A stretch of DNA of 64,000 nt from Apoda limacodes (Eukaryota; Arthropoda; Insecta; Lepidoptera; Limacodidae): NCBI GenBank assembly GCA_946406115.1, contig OX291547.1:17179001-17243000 (forward strand), given 5' to 3'. A program made the translations under genes and the position numbers. The notes beneath the pieces were generated by a model, which saw only the letters and a program-made list of their open reading frames with translations, was not told the DNA's origin and did not search any database. Shown here in pieces: positions 13,409 through 23,800 of the stretch (within the stretch, counting starts at the first letter, position 1; every line of letters starts with the position of its first letter).

Positions 13409-13520
13409 CAACAAACTTTTCTAACCTGACGGTTAAAAATCAAACCTGCTGTAGCCATATTAAAATGGTGTAAACTTGAAGGACACTAGCGACCATACAC
13501 CGCATTACAAAAGTTTGTTG
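13409..13520. mobile_element. Short MITE with caacaaactttt termini, copy 1
   Basis: Starts CAACAAACTTTT and ends AAAAGTTTGTTG, a perfect 12-bp inverted terminal repeat around a 112-bp element. The interior 'gccatattaaaatggtgtaa' recurs in related copies at 47844..47940 and, inverted, at 30878..30965. Confidence 0.75.
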
Positions 13521-13589
13521 AACTCTGAGTACGCAGATTTAAATAGGTTATATAAACTTTGTAAATAAACAATTAACTATACTATAAAG

Positions 13590-13850
13590 CTCCGTGATGT
13601 ATGTGTGTCTGCGATATTTGGACTTTTGACATGACAACGTCTTATAAATTGGTTTGCCGGGTGACACTTCAAGAAACTGCGTTACGCTCCGCTCACGTTA
13701 TGCGCTCACAATGAGAGCGAGTGAGAGGCACGCGGCATGGTTAGCCCGCCTAAGAGCGAGAGAGACAGACATAAAAAGTGAAAGGCACAAGTTGTCACGT
13801 AAAACTTTCGCCCGTATACCGACTTTACAGGCAACCAGTTTTTTTTATCC
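13590..13850. repeat. GC-richer unclassified segment, possibly an old repeat
   Basis: Contains 'aactgcgttacgctccgctc' and 'ggcatggttagcccgcctaa', far less AT-rich than its surroundings. The open frame at 13654..13866 lacks conserved features. It may be a transposon fragment; no second copy is seen here. Confidence 0.3.
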
Positions 13851-14614
13851 AAATTCCTTAATTTAAATCATTTTTTGACAGTGCAATCAAAATGTTATAG
13901 GTACGATACCTATAAGGATGAAATTCCAGTTAAAAAGGTGTTAGAAAGTATTTAAAATTAAAAGTTCTTTTTAAATATTATATGTCTTAACAGAATAATT
14001 TCTTATTTGATTACACAGAACTAACTTCCTTTTAATTTTAGTACTTTTTGTAATTACATGTTTACTTAAATAAATTACATACATTGTATATTGCCTCTAC
14101 AAACGTTTTTTAATAATTGTTGTTTCCTTTTGTTCATTAATGAATATTTGATAATACTTCATAGAAAAAAAATGTAATTTACGATCCCAAAAATTTTTAT
14201 TGGTCATATTATAAATATTTATAATTTTACAAGGTATGTTGTGTCAAAATAAATGCATGCAATTTTCTAATATTTACTAAACGTTGGAACAACAAACATA
14301 CTACAACGACTACATACCTATAATAACATATCAATATTTAACTTTAAAAATAAAAGGTGAATGAATTTATTAATTTCCATTTCAAATTTATACCAAATAA
14401 AACGATTTGTTTTAATTTTACTTAGGTATATTAATTATAATAATGAAATATGAAATAAATATATAGATGAAGAGCAGAAATAATAATGAATATGTTATAT
14501 TCTTCATATTTAGCTTATTGTTTTTTACGAAGTGTTTTTTTCTTTAGTAAATTGAGGAATTGTGTTTCATTATTGTATTAAAAATATTTTCTTCTGCGAT
14601 TTGAATAAAACTTC

Positions 14615-15306
14615 TAAAGAGGCTTCATTGTAGCATCTGGATACAAAATCGGCTGAAAAAATTAAGTATATTTGTCAAAAATATATAAACATTTTTCAAA
14701 AATCTTAAATATGTGTCGTTGCTAGATGCTAATTCATAACTTTAAGGAACTAATTTGCAACAATGTTTTTTCATTAAAAAAAAAACACTAAAAAATCCGT
14801 TAAAATCGGTTTAAACATCTCGAAATAAGTAGAGTTATCCTGACGACACGATTCGAAGTTAATAATAACAGTATTAACTTTACACTCCGATTACCCCGAA
14901 ATGTAGGCAGTAATCACGCCACAGAAGGTACATGTTTGTCTGTACAACACCTTATGACAGATAAGAAGTACAGTACTAAAGAGGTTTTATTATATTATCC
15001 GAATACAAAATCGGCCGAAAATAGTAAGATATTATTCTAAAATTAATAAACATTATTCTAAATTTCCAAATGTGTACCGTTACTAGATGCTAATAACTTC
15101 AAAGAACTATATATCGCAACTATTTGGTTGTAGGTTGTAAAAAACATTCAAATCGGTTTACATATCTCGGAACAGGTAAATATATTCGACAAACAAGTTG
15201 GTATTTACAGTATTCTTTACACTTAAATTACCATGCAAAGTACCTGTAATCACGCGTTCACATGTATCTGTCTACTACACACCTTATGACAAACGAGTGC
15301 TAGGAT
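14615..15306. repeat. Two-unit tandem repeat, 362-bp period
   Basis: Unit 1 (14615..14976) and unit 2 (14977..15306) share the same order of landmarks: 'taaagagg', 'gatacaaaatcggctgaaaa' against 'gaatacaaaatcggccgaaa', 'ttgctagatgctaat' against 'ttactagatgctaat', 'aatcggttt', 'gtaatcacgc', and 'acaccttatgaca'. Divergence is considerable, so the duplication is old. It may be satellite-like or the interior of a larger element. Confidence 0.75.
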
Positions 15307-15323
15307 TGAGTTTCCTTTTGCAT

Positions 15324-15709
15324 TTAAGAGGATACGATTCGCGTCGCCTCGCAGAGTGCTTCATTCAAACGCATTTCCCACTTATTTTTGACACTTACCA
15401 TCAAAATACCATAAAATTTTAAACAAGTGTTCTATGAATAAATATCTAGGTCTGCAGCGTGACAGTTTTTATTTTATTGTATAGTTTAAAAGTTATACAG
15501 GATTCTAGTTTTTCATACAAATGGTCTCAAATAATATTGCAACCTAATGAAAACAGTTTTTAGGATTTTGGAAAACCACAGACATGTATATTCGGCTTAA
15601 GATCATGTCTACAAAATTTCACAGTCTTTGATTAGTAAGTGTCAAAAATAGGTAGAAAATTCTTTTGTACGAAGTACGCTGCAAGGCGCCGCGAATCATA
15701 TTCTCTTAA
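15324..15709. repeat. Long fold-back, 75-bp inverted arms
   Basis: Arms 15324..15398 and 15635..15709 are inverted copies of about 80% identity. They share 'cctatttttgacacttac' and 'gattcgcg-cgcct-gcag' motifs, and weaker pairing continues inwards. The 236-bp centre has no ORF. It is probably a fold-back or MITE-type element. It directly adjoins the 362-bp tandem repeat on one side and a dispersed repeat on the other. Confidence 0.7.
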
Positions 15710-15710
15710 G

Positions 15711-15975
15711 GCCCATACAATTCTGCATACAACGCGGAATATAGCCGTAGTATTTATGAAAAGCATTAAATATTAATAATTAGAATATTATTATTTGTAT
15801 TAAAATTTACTTATAACAACCCTAGGTTTTATATGAACTAATATTATAATGAAATTTCAGTAAAATTATATGTACCGTTCTAGAAATAAATTGCAAATTG
15901 GCAAAAACTAGAGGTAACTTTGTGTTTATTTTTATTTCATTATGTTTTTAATACTAGACCTTGGAATTATAATGT
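15711..15975 (+). repeat. Dispersed repeat family X, copy 1
   Basis: Contains 'attctgcatacaacgcggaa', 'aaaattatatgtaccgttc' and 'actagaggtaactttgtg', and ends 'gaccttggaattataatg'. The same order is found at 57487..57698 (+) and inverted at 38461..38718. It is non-coding. Confidence 0.7.
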
Positions 15976-17384
15976 ATCACTATTTATTTATTTGGCCTTG
16001 ATTTATTTTCTGAAAATCTATTTCTGCTATGGGTAATTTGCTAATGTCGTAGCTACATACCTCCCTTGTCACCATTACTTCACTTGGTAAGTAACTGCCT
16101 CGACATACTTAAGTAAACACTGAATACGTGTACTGACAGTATTTATAAGTGTTAGACTCATGCCTATCATATAAACTATCTTTAGCTCGTTTATTTATAT
16201 ACTACCTACGTACCTAGTTACTATTCAAAGATTATATTCGCGGTGGATATAAATCAGCCGGTTTGAAGCCGGTTGTTTTTAGATAAAAAGTTTTTTTCTT
16301 TTTCGTACTCTAAAAACATACTACTACCTAATAGTAAAAAATGTTATGCAATCGTCCACAAAAAAAATAATGATATATAGGGTTAATTTTGTACATTATA
16401 GTTCATTTTTGTAAGTGTGGTTTTTAAATGTTTTTGTATTTTATACTTTTTAGTATTAATTATTGTATTGTCACCGAGTTCTGAGCTTCCCTGAAAATGT
16501 GTACGTTCTAGCTAGTCGGGAAGTGATTGAACGATTGCAATATTTGACCCAAACAGGTGAAACTGTAGTATAGGCATTGTAAAAAATCTATTTGTTTTAT
16601 TAAACGGTAGTTTTATATGTTAAAAATATTTTTATTCATGTAATAATCAAAAAGAAATATCCTACCTTATTAAGGTGTTATTTTTTAATAAAACATTTAA
16701 CTCTAATTGAAAGACTTGTGTAGATGATTTGACTTTGATCTGACGGTGAAATGCGCCAACTCAAAATTACCTTTATCATAGTTAAAAGCTAAGTAATTAA
16801 GATTTAAGCTTTATTTTGTTTTTTGCTTTCCAGTTTCTTTTTCGTTTTTCTTTTATTTTTTTGTTAAAAATTTTGATGAAACTCTTTATTTCAGCAATTA
16901 AGTTAAAGTGACTGTTTTATCAACGCACTGGATGTGGAAGTTTGACATTTAACAAAAACTTTAACTAATAAGCTTCTTAATCTTATCTGAGATTTCAAAT
17001 GAAATAACAGAAAATAAAGGCGGGGTGCTAACTAGCTAATATAATAGGCGAGAAGTCTTATTCGTTTTATATAGATAATTAAAAAAAGTCTGTCTCGTTG
17101 TTTTGCTTATTACTCATCTGTAAACCTTAACAATATCGTTACTTGATAAATAAAATTGTTAAAGTTTCAAAAATTTTGATTAATAAGGACTACTTTCCCT
17201 TAGATTATATAATATTTTATATATTTGATATAAATTCATAAATTTAGAAAAGTAATTTAGAATGCCATCCATTATCGATTTGATTAATCAGCCGCTAACT
17301 TCTTACGTCGTGTAATAAGCAATCGTTTTTATAATAAGTAAGAATTTATATGAATGTGAGTATTGGTGGGAAAGCGATGTATGG
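15976..17384. other. Non-coding stretch, no gene seen
   Basis: AT-rich. Near 16258..16275, 'gccggtt' occurs twice 11 bp apart next to a 'gaagccggttg' that resembles lepidopteran LINE tails. Nothing coding is seen. Confidence 0.45.
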
Positions 17385-17575
17385 TTGCGCCGTAGGGCAA
17401 CCCAAGATAACGGTCCTGAGGCTGCGCAGTTGATTTATTGTGGACATCCGACGAACCTATCCGATTTGCATTTAGATAGCGTGGTTTGGATGAAGGAGGG
17501 GCTGGGGGAGGGGGGTATATATGTTACTGAGGGAGGCGAGGCATCTGCGCACAAGTAGCTTATTGCGAAAAGTCT
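17385..17575. promoter_or_regulatory. GC-richer non-repeated pocket, possible cis-regulatory element
   Basis: A sharp composition change from the surrounding AT-rich sequence, with G-runs (gggggagggggg) and 'tatatatg' close by. There is no coding potential and no second copy in the window. A regulatory role is inference from composition only. Confidence 0.2.
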
Positions 17576-17611
17576 GGAATACACAAAGCACATCTCACTT
17601 TTCGATACCTT

Positions 17612-18025
17612 TTTTTAAGATTTGTAGCCAAATGGTTAAAAGGAAATGTCCGTCTGTATGTCACAGCCTTATAATTCCGTCGTCTTTATATTGATCGTGA
17701 TGATATTTTACACATTGAGAAAAATAAAAAATTCATACATTTAGGATGAAAAAATAATTCTTTTTTTTGCCCCACCGTAGAGTGTATAATTGGATAAGGC
17801 TTTCGTTAGAAAAATACACTTGAGGTTCCTAAAAAACCCTGTTGTTCAAAATTTTTATTTTGCAAGTTATTTTCTTCTACAGTTGAAAAATTAAGGCTTC
17901 ATAAATACTTTAAAATCGGAATTTAGGCAAAATCGATTGATAAGTTATGTAGATATCCGCAATAATTCTAATTCTTCTTAACCCTTAATGCTTGTACAAG
18001 ATGCACTTGGTCGGTTTTTATTAAG
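17612..18025 (+). repeat. Dispersed repeat family Y ('ccgtagccaaatgg ... cacttggtcggttttt')
   Basis: Starts 'tttgtagccaaatgg', has 'gtccgtctgtatgtcacagc' and 'gttcctaaaaaaccctg', and ends 'gatgcacttggtcggttttt'. A related 5' end is at 41828 ('gggttccgtagccaaatgac') and a related 3' end is at about 48270..48305. This is a common moth repeat by memory. Confidence 0.55.
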
Positions 18026-18084
18026 TCTCAAGAGGTGAGATGTAACTTCCACACATTTTGCCTCCGAGAACGTGGACCCAACCA

Positions 18085-18110
18085 CTCACACACACATACA
18101 CACACACACT
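18085..18110. repeat. (AC)n microsatellite
   Basis: An imperfect run of AC dinucleotides. Confidence 0.9.
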
Positions 18111-18649
18111 ATGTCACAAGTAAATCAATTTTATAATATTCTTTGCTGAAAATTGCTTTTACCCAAATAATGTTTAACCAATCTACTTAATTGAACCTTG
18201 TGTCTACATTCTGTGTAAATAAGAGAAATATAGATAGTAGGTATGCTTATGAATAAAACAGACCCATTATTAAACGATTCAGATAACATTTGATAGTATT
18301 AAATAACGAAAAAAAAACACTTAAAATTCTGCATAATATGTATACATTTTAGGTAGATACGATACAGAATTTTAAAATAAGTAGGTATACAGAATATTGA
18401 TTAGATGATTTAAATAATGTTGTTTTATGTACCTACCTAATATACTTACTTTTATTATGTTATACTAGTATTTAGTTGCAGCATCACCCGCGTGGAGATC
18501 AGTAAAACCGAATACAAAGTAATCTGTCGTGATATAAAAATACCTACGCCATTGAAGTAACCATACTCTATAACCATAATCAATGTGCAATGTCTATACG
18601 TATAAAATATTTAAATACATTTCTGACTGTTCTTCGAATATAAACTATA

Positions 18650-18738
18650 TTTTGTTTGACCGTTTGTTACTTTGTCATCGATAGCACGCAAAAACGAATA
18701 CACTGTCGCACTGGGGCTTTGTCGCGGGCAACAGCTAG
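18650..18738 (+). mobile_element. Helitron-like 3' end fragment
   Basis: Ends 'gtcgcgggcaacagctag' followed by T, the conserved terminus of this repeat class. The 5' part is not recognisable. Confidence 0.5.
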
Positions 18739-18767
18739 TATCATTCGTACATTAAAATTACAAGTTG

Positions 18768-19036
18768 CATACTACTTAATAATATAAATGTAGAAGTTTG
18801 TAAGTTTACGGAGAATCCAATTGAGCTGAAATTTGGCACAGATATAGTTGAAGTAACCGAGAAGGCAACTTTTCATCCTGGAAAACTCAAAAGTACCCAC
18901 GGATATAACTATAACCAAATTCCATTTGAACGAACAATAGCTACAGCTATAGCAAACTTCTTTAATGTATTCAAGGAGTTGCGGTAGGAATCCCAAGTCT
19001 AAATGTACGGCGGGCGTAGCCGCTGTCAAAAGCTAG
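18768..19036 (+). mobile_element. Non-autonomous Helitron-like element
   Basis: Has 'taatataaatgtagaagttt' near the start, 'ttgagctgaaatttggcaca' inside and 'gtcaaaagctag' then T at the end. It lies only about 30 bp after another Helitron-like 3' end. Confidence 0.65.
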
Positions 19037-20314
19037 TGAGTAACGTAAAAGTAAAGCCTTTGTTTTATTGATTTTGTAGTAAAAATAACTAACATATAAT
19101 TTTGGATGAAAATTAAGTCGTTGAAGAGTAAACCTAATCTAAGTCTTTGCACACACAATTGACTGAAATGTCAACCAAAACAATGAAATACTTACACAAA
19201 TTAAATTGTTACGGTCCACCTAAATTTATACTTCCATGTTCATAAGCTACTAGTAAGATGAAACGATTTTTAATTCATGTAATTTATCTAGTGAGGTGCA
19301 ATTCGTTTAGGGCGGATGGCGGCGCGGTGCGGTGCGGTGCGCGGGCGCTGTCGCATTCTGGCTGCTCGTAAATTATCGACCTGCGCAATTAGCAGGCGCC
19401 GATTTGGCGCATTATATGTTTCCTACAGTCCGCGCAACAAATACCTATTCATGCTAGCCTAACCTAACGGCTATATTGCTAGTATCGCACTAAGTTCCTA
19501 CCTAGATCAATATTTTATCTGTACTTCGAACAAAGCATTATTTTAAATCCGATTAAACTAATATTTATTGTGTCAATTTAGATCTTATTTTTATTTTATT
19601 GTAACTAAATTTGAAATTAAAATCCGTGCAATTACACTAAATTTACCAAAGTTCAAGAGTCAAAGGCATTAGTTTTTTTTATGTAATTTCATTTAATATG
19701 TTGTTATAAAATAAAATAAAAATCTAATGTCGAATGCAAAATGGCCGTGCGACTTAATACCTACCGTCTCAGTTGTTTGCATGTTTAATATTAAACATGC
19801 AAATTGTATCCCGTACATTTAGATTATTTATTAAACATAAACTGTAATAAATAGCGCTTGTGATGAAGTTTAAATATTTTACAAAATGGAAATCGCTGAA
19901 CCTGCGAATCCAAGCGGTTGACGCGCGTATATTGCGAATTTTCCCCTTAAGATCGTTTAATCTTTCCGTCAAACCGATGTTATCCATCGCGACATGCCCG
20001 ACCACTCCGAGGCGTAAAAGGAAGAAGCATACGCCCCTAATTGCGAGATATCCCTTGTATCTCCCACAATATGTAAATAGGCGTCTGAGGCAATTAAAAG
20101 CTTATCTCCCGGCCTGCCATCGTGGCCTCGCTGATTGCTTCGTAAAATGATTGACATAAGTACTATTTCAACAGTGTCGATAATGAAATTTCTACTTTTA
20201 TTAACAATTACTATTTTACATTTCACGCGATAATTGATCGAGTTCTCACAATCATTAGTTTGTTGCTGAAGACCAGTTTGCAATTTTTGTGTAGTTTAAA
20301 AAAAGGCTACATTG
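19037..20314. other. Region upstream of the candidate promoter
   Basis: Non-coding. A GC-rich pocket (19305..19440) is followed by AT-rich sequence and then moderately GC-rich sequence at about 19880..20150. The overlapping open frames on both strands there have no family signature. Confidence 0.4.
19305..19440. promoter_or_regulatory. GC-rich pocket with ggtgc repeats, possible regulatory element
   Basis: Contains 'ggcggcgcggtgcggtgcgg' and 'gcaggcgccgatttggcgc', strikingly GC-rich against the surroundings and about 0.9 kb upstream of a TATA box. Function is inferred. Confidence 0.3.
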
Positions 20315-20513
20315 TATATATAAGGCGGTCGCGGCGCCAACATCTGTCCGCACCATTGCATACGGCAATAGTTTCTTTATTCATTCTTCAGCCGTGTAGT
20401 GCGGTTTTTTCTCAAAGCGATTCCCGATAAATTATCAATTCTACAAATATTTACAATTTCATTAAGCTTTTAAATAGGTATTTGCTTATTGACTTGTCTA
20501 AACACATTTAATG
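20315..20513 (+). promoter_or_regulatory. Candidate TATA promoter and 5' exon of grainyhead
   Basis: TATATATAAGG at 20315..20325 is followed about 30 bp later by GC-rich sequence (gcggcgccaacatctgtccg). An ATG-free stretch then runs to 'aacacatttaATG' immediately followed by GTAAGTG, a strong splice donor at 20514. The ATG at 20511..20513 is therefore the first ATG and the last three bases of a putative exon. Spliced directly to the exon at 31030, this ATG would open a 19-codon frame ending at 31086, different from the grh frame. It would then act as an overlapping upstream ORF or belong to another isoform. Assignment to grh is inferred from strand and position only. Confidence 0.4.
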
Positions 20514-20984
20514 GTAAGTGTAAACTCTTAAGAGAAGAGCAGTTAGGTAGCGATATTTTTTTAACCGCTATGAGGATTTTTGAAGAGTTGTTTGTTCGCT
20601 TTTAATGTTGGCGGAAAATAGGTTTTATTTACTTAGCGGTATTCACATTCCGCAGTGAATTTTGCGTCGAAATTGTCAACAAAATTTGATTAAATACCTT
20701 TGTGTTTCGTTTAAAAGACACATATGTATTCTTCAAGCGTGTTTTGAGTTTATAGGTAACTGATAGCTTATTTAAATGGCCTTTATGTTAGCTCATAAAA
20801 GTTAGTAATTTAAGAGTTTGCTTAACGTATTATGATGTAATGGTAAAACAAACTGTTAAGTTACTAACTTTTCAGTTGTTTAAGTATTAAATTTTTTGAA
20901 TTTTCTGAAAGATTCCTAATTAAGATAATCTTTTAATCAACGATTAAGTTAAGTTTCCGGAGTTGCCATTGATGGTTAGGGCAT

Positions 20985-21113
20985 AATAGATTGATTTAAG
21001 TGTAATCGCAGGTATATATGTATCATATAGCTAAGTAATTTTTTAAGTATCTGATATCATTTTTATGCCCATAAATGTTACACTCCTGCGATTTTTATTA
21101 AATCAATCTATAC
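20985..21113. repeat. Inverted repeat overlapping a MITE
   Basis: 'tagattgatttaagtgtaat' with 'cgcagg' (20985..21016) is inverted at 21083..21113 ('cctgcgatttttattaaatc'). The right arm is also the left terminus of the MITE at 21077, so three copies of one terminus lie within 320 bp. Confidence 0.6.
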
Positions 21114-21299
21114 ACACATATATAATCAAGTTTAAATTACATTTAAAATGAAACTTATGAGTTAATTGAACGTTCGCTGATTTAACTAATCTTTCATTCA
21201 AAGACTGGGCTGCGTGCAACGGCTTCTTATTCCCGTGGGCAGTGCCGCAGATCTTTGGGGTATAATAGCTCGATTTAATTATAGTCGCAGGAGTATAAC
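21077..21299. mobile_element. MITE with GTTAYACTCCTGCGA termini
   Basis: Left end 'gttacactcctgcga' (21077..21091) and right end 'tcgcaggagtataac' (21285..21299) are inverted repeats matching 14 of 15, with further pairing inwards (attaaatc-a-ctata). The interior has no credible ORF. Confidence 0.7.
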
Positions 21300-21734
21300 A
21301 TAATCGGGTATAAATCACGCTATATAGATACCTGCCAGGCGCAACCTGTTTCCATTCGCACGGTACAATGTGCGCCGACTCACGCTTTGTGCAGCGCGAT
21401 TCTGCGACATCGCTCCTAATTTATACCTTCATGGTTATTTTCAACCGCCGCTTAACCTATCCCAAACTATAGCATATCAAAGTTTTTATCACTTCTACTG
21501 TAAAGAATTGCAAATTCATTTGTAGTGACTTTTATAGTTTTTTATTTGTGCGACTACAAAATTTATAGAGTATCATTTCATTGTTCAGATCTCTATTTAG
21601 AGTCGTGTTTTGCACACAATTGAGCGTATTAACATAGTTGTTGGAACTTTGGAACGCGCAATCAGAACTGACATGAACTGCTCGGTTAGTCTAAATACGA
21701 TTATGGTACATTTGATAGTCTAAATTATTGGAAA

Positions 21735-21970
21735 CTAAATTGTACCAGCGGCTCCGCCCGTGCTAAATCAGTTACCGGCGTGGAACTCTTTAATTATACT
21801 AATAAAGTTTGCTATACCTGTAGCTATAGTTCATTTAGGCTCGGTTATACGCGTAAACTTTTTATTTTTTATATTAACTATCCTATGTCCTACCCGGGAT
21901 TCAAACTATCTCCATACCAAACGTACAGACAGACAGAGTTGCTTACGCATTTGTATAATATTAGTATGGA
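21735..21970 (-). mobile_element. Non-autonomous Helitron-like element
   Basis: On the minus strand it begins 'tccatactaatattatacaa' and 'atgcgtaagcaactctgtct', and ends with a degraded 'gcggagccgctggtac' terminus. Internal 'ttgctatacctgtagctata' type sequence is shared with 22935, 39967 and 51892. Confidence 0.65.
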
Positions 21971-22289
21971 AGTGTGGATAGTAGTTATAAGTTGTATCCT
22001 AATATTTAAATAAAATTAAGTTTTATGGCCCTTTTATGACCGTGGAAGTAAGTAATTTAGCAAATTAATAAATTATTTATATAGTAACATAAACATGGCA
22101 GTTTCCACGAGGAGGATAGAGGTCGATAGGTATTTACACAAAATAAGATAATTTAAGCAAAAATAAATGAAGGCGGTCAAAAATAATGTTTCTAAAAAGC
22201 CTTATACTTAGGTGATTAATTACTAACTATGTTTTCCGCATTTTTGCGTAACCTTTCGCGAATCGTGTTATTCTTTCTTCAGATTTATA

Positions 22290-22650
22290 TATGAACCTTA
22301 AGTCTGAGGAAAGAGTTTGCCTTCCTGTGTGTACCTCCCCTACTTGTATAATGTGATGTGTTCTGAAGAATTATTCCACATAATGCCCACGGATTTTTTT
22401 TACTATCGCACCCATCGCCATCGGCAGGAAATCCATCCGCAAACCTTGGAACCTACATGGTCACGCTTAGTGCGGTTTCAGAGGAACTTCCTTCTGCAAA
22501 CGCTGTTCTGGTTGTGGAATGAGCTCCCTGCCAAGGATTTCTCTAAGGACTACAATATGGGGTACAATTAGAGTCGGCAACGTACGAGTAATGCCCCTGG
22601 GTCAACAGACTGTGGTTACAGCTTACCATCATGCGGTCCCCAAGCTTTTT
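22290..22650 (+). pseudogene. LINE ORF2 C-terminal remnant (jockey-type tail)
   Basis: An 84-codon frame at 22317..22571 gives the sequence RTHRHRQEIHPQTLEPTWSR, then VRFQRNFLLQTLFWLWNELP and DFSKDYNMG. This matches the tail of lepidopteran non-LTR retrotransposons (RSLRHRQ..HP..V, RTVRFQRSFLPRT.RLWN.LP, F...Y.MG). Only the last part of the protein remains, so it is a severely 5'-truncated insertion. The following 'ccatcatgcggtcccc' also belongs to the element. Confidence 0.75.
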
Positions 22651-22934
22651 TGAGATCTTAATTGTAAAAAAATAATTTAATGCAATATATTCATAATATA
22701 AATCATGATTTAGGTAATGGTAAGATTATAATCTATTGTAAGGAAGTATTATAGAGACCGAACTTGAATAATGAAGTTATATTACGTAATTAAAAGCAGA
22801 TTGAAAGTTATCCGCTGTGTTAAACAATTATTGGAGCACGCACATTTAGTTCAAAAGAGCTAAAACGGAAATAGTGCAGTTAGAAGTATGTCATAATATT
22901 TTTAAGTAGTTACAACGATCGATCCTACAACAAC

Positions 22935-23140
22935 TCCTTTATTATAGTGAGAAAGTTTGCTATAGCAAGCTATAACTGTAGCTATAGTTCGTCTATGTAG
23001 AATTCTTTTATAATTATTTCTGCGGGAACTTTGGAATTTTCCGGGATTTTCGGAGACTGTGTCCTCCTCCTATTCCTTTATGTCCTTTTTCCTTTCCTTT
23101 GCGCCAAATTTCAGCTCAATTGTATACCCCGTCGTGACCT
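22935..23140 (-). mobile_element. Helitron-like repeat fragment
   Basis: 'aagtttgctatagcaagcta' and 'tttctgcgggaactttggaa' with 'ttccgggat' match the internal part of the copies at 51892..52190 and 39967..40140. The ends are eroded. Confidence 0.55.
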
Positions 23141-23690
23141 AAATAGTCGAATAGATTAGATTTTCATTTGTAAAAAAAGGAAATTATGTTTTAGTTAATT
23201 ATTTTAGAGGAATGCGTCAGCGTTCAAATTAATTTCATGCTGCCTGTTAGTCCATAATTATCGAAGTTTTATTTTAAACGATTTACACGCATTTTGATTA
23301 GAATTATATGATAGCTGTTAAACATATACGAACCTTATAAAACATAAATTTGATCTATGTCCATTTCTAAGAAATTTAGAATATAAAAAAACCTTCTACA
23401 AGTAGTTTTTAATAATGTTTGTATTGCGCAAGCTTATCGTTGGCGTCACTCAATTCATTAGTTTACAAATTAATTTTCATAAAATTAAAATACTAATTAA
23501 TTAAAATCTCCTTTGCTCTGGCTTGTCTCTGGATACCAATTTCTTCTAGAACTAGGTTGTCACTATGGTTTTATTTATGTGTACCGACTTGGTTTCTTTT
23601 CTAGGACAACATTTTGGACTGTTCTTTAAATCGTTCTTGCGTTTGTTTCTCAAAATTGATCGAATTTATTATTCAATTTATTAGATACCT

Positions 23691-23800
23691 ACTACCTTTT
23701 GCCCGCGGCTCCAATGGCGCTAAATCCTTTTTAGCGTGGGGTTTCTGCGGTTTCTCCTAGATTTATAGTAAGTTATAGTTTGTACACGCGGAATATGTAT
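23691..23800 (-). mobile_element. Helitron-like 3' terminus fragment
   Basis: 'ccttttgcccgcggctccaa' then 'ggcgctaaatcc' is the reverse complement of the usual 'ccgcgggcaaaagctag' end. The remainder is too diverged to delimit. Confidence 0.45.

Noticed and set aside
16258..16275. Two CCGGTT motifs 11 bp apart, resembling Grainyhead half-sites
   Set aside because: The context 'ggtttgaagccggttg' resembles the tail of lepidopteran LINEs, so a repeat origin is more likely.
19769..20283. Three overlapping frames of 78-104 codons on both strands
   Set aside because: Mutually overlapping, no family features; better explained as upstream sequence of the candidate promoter.
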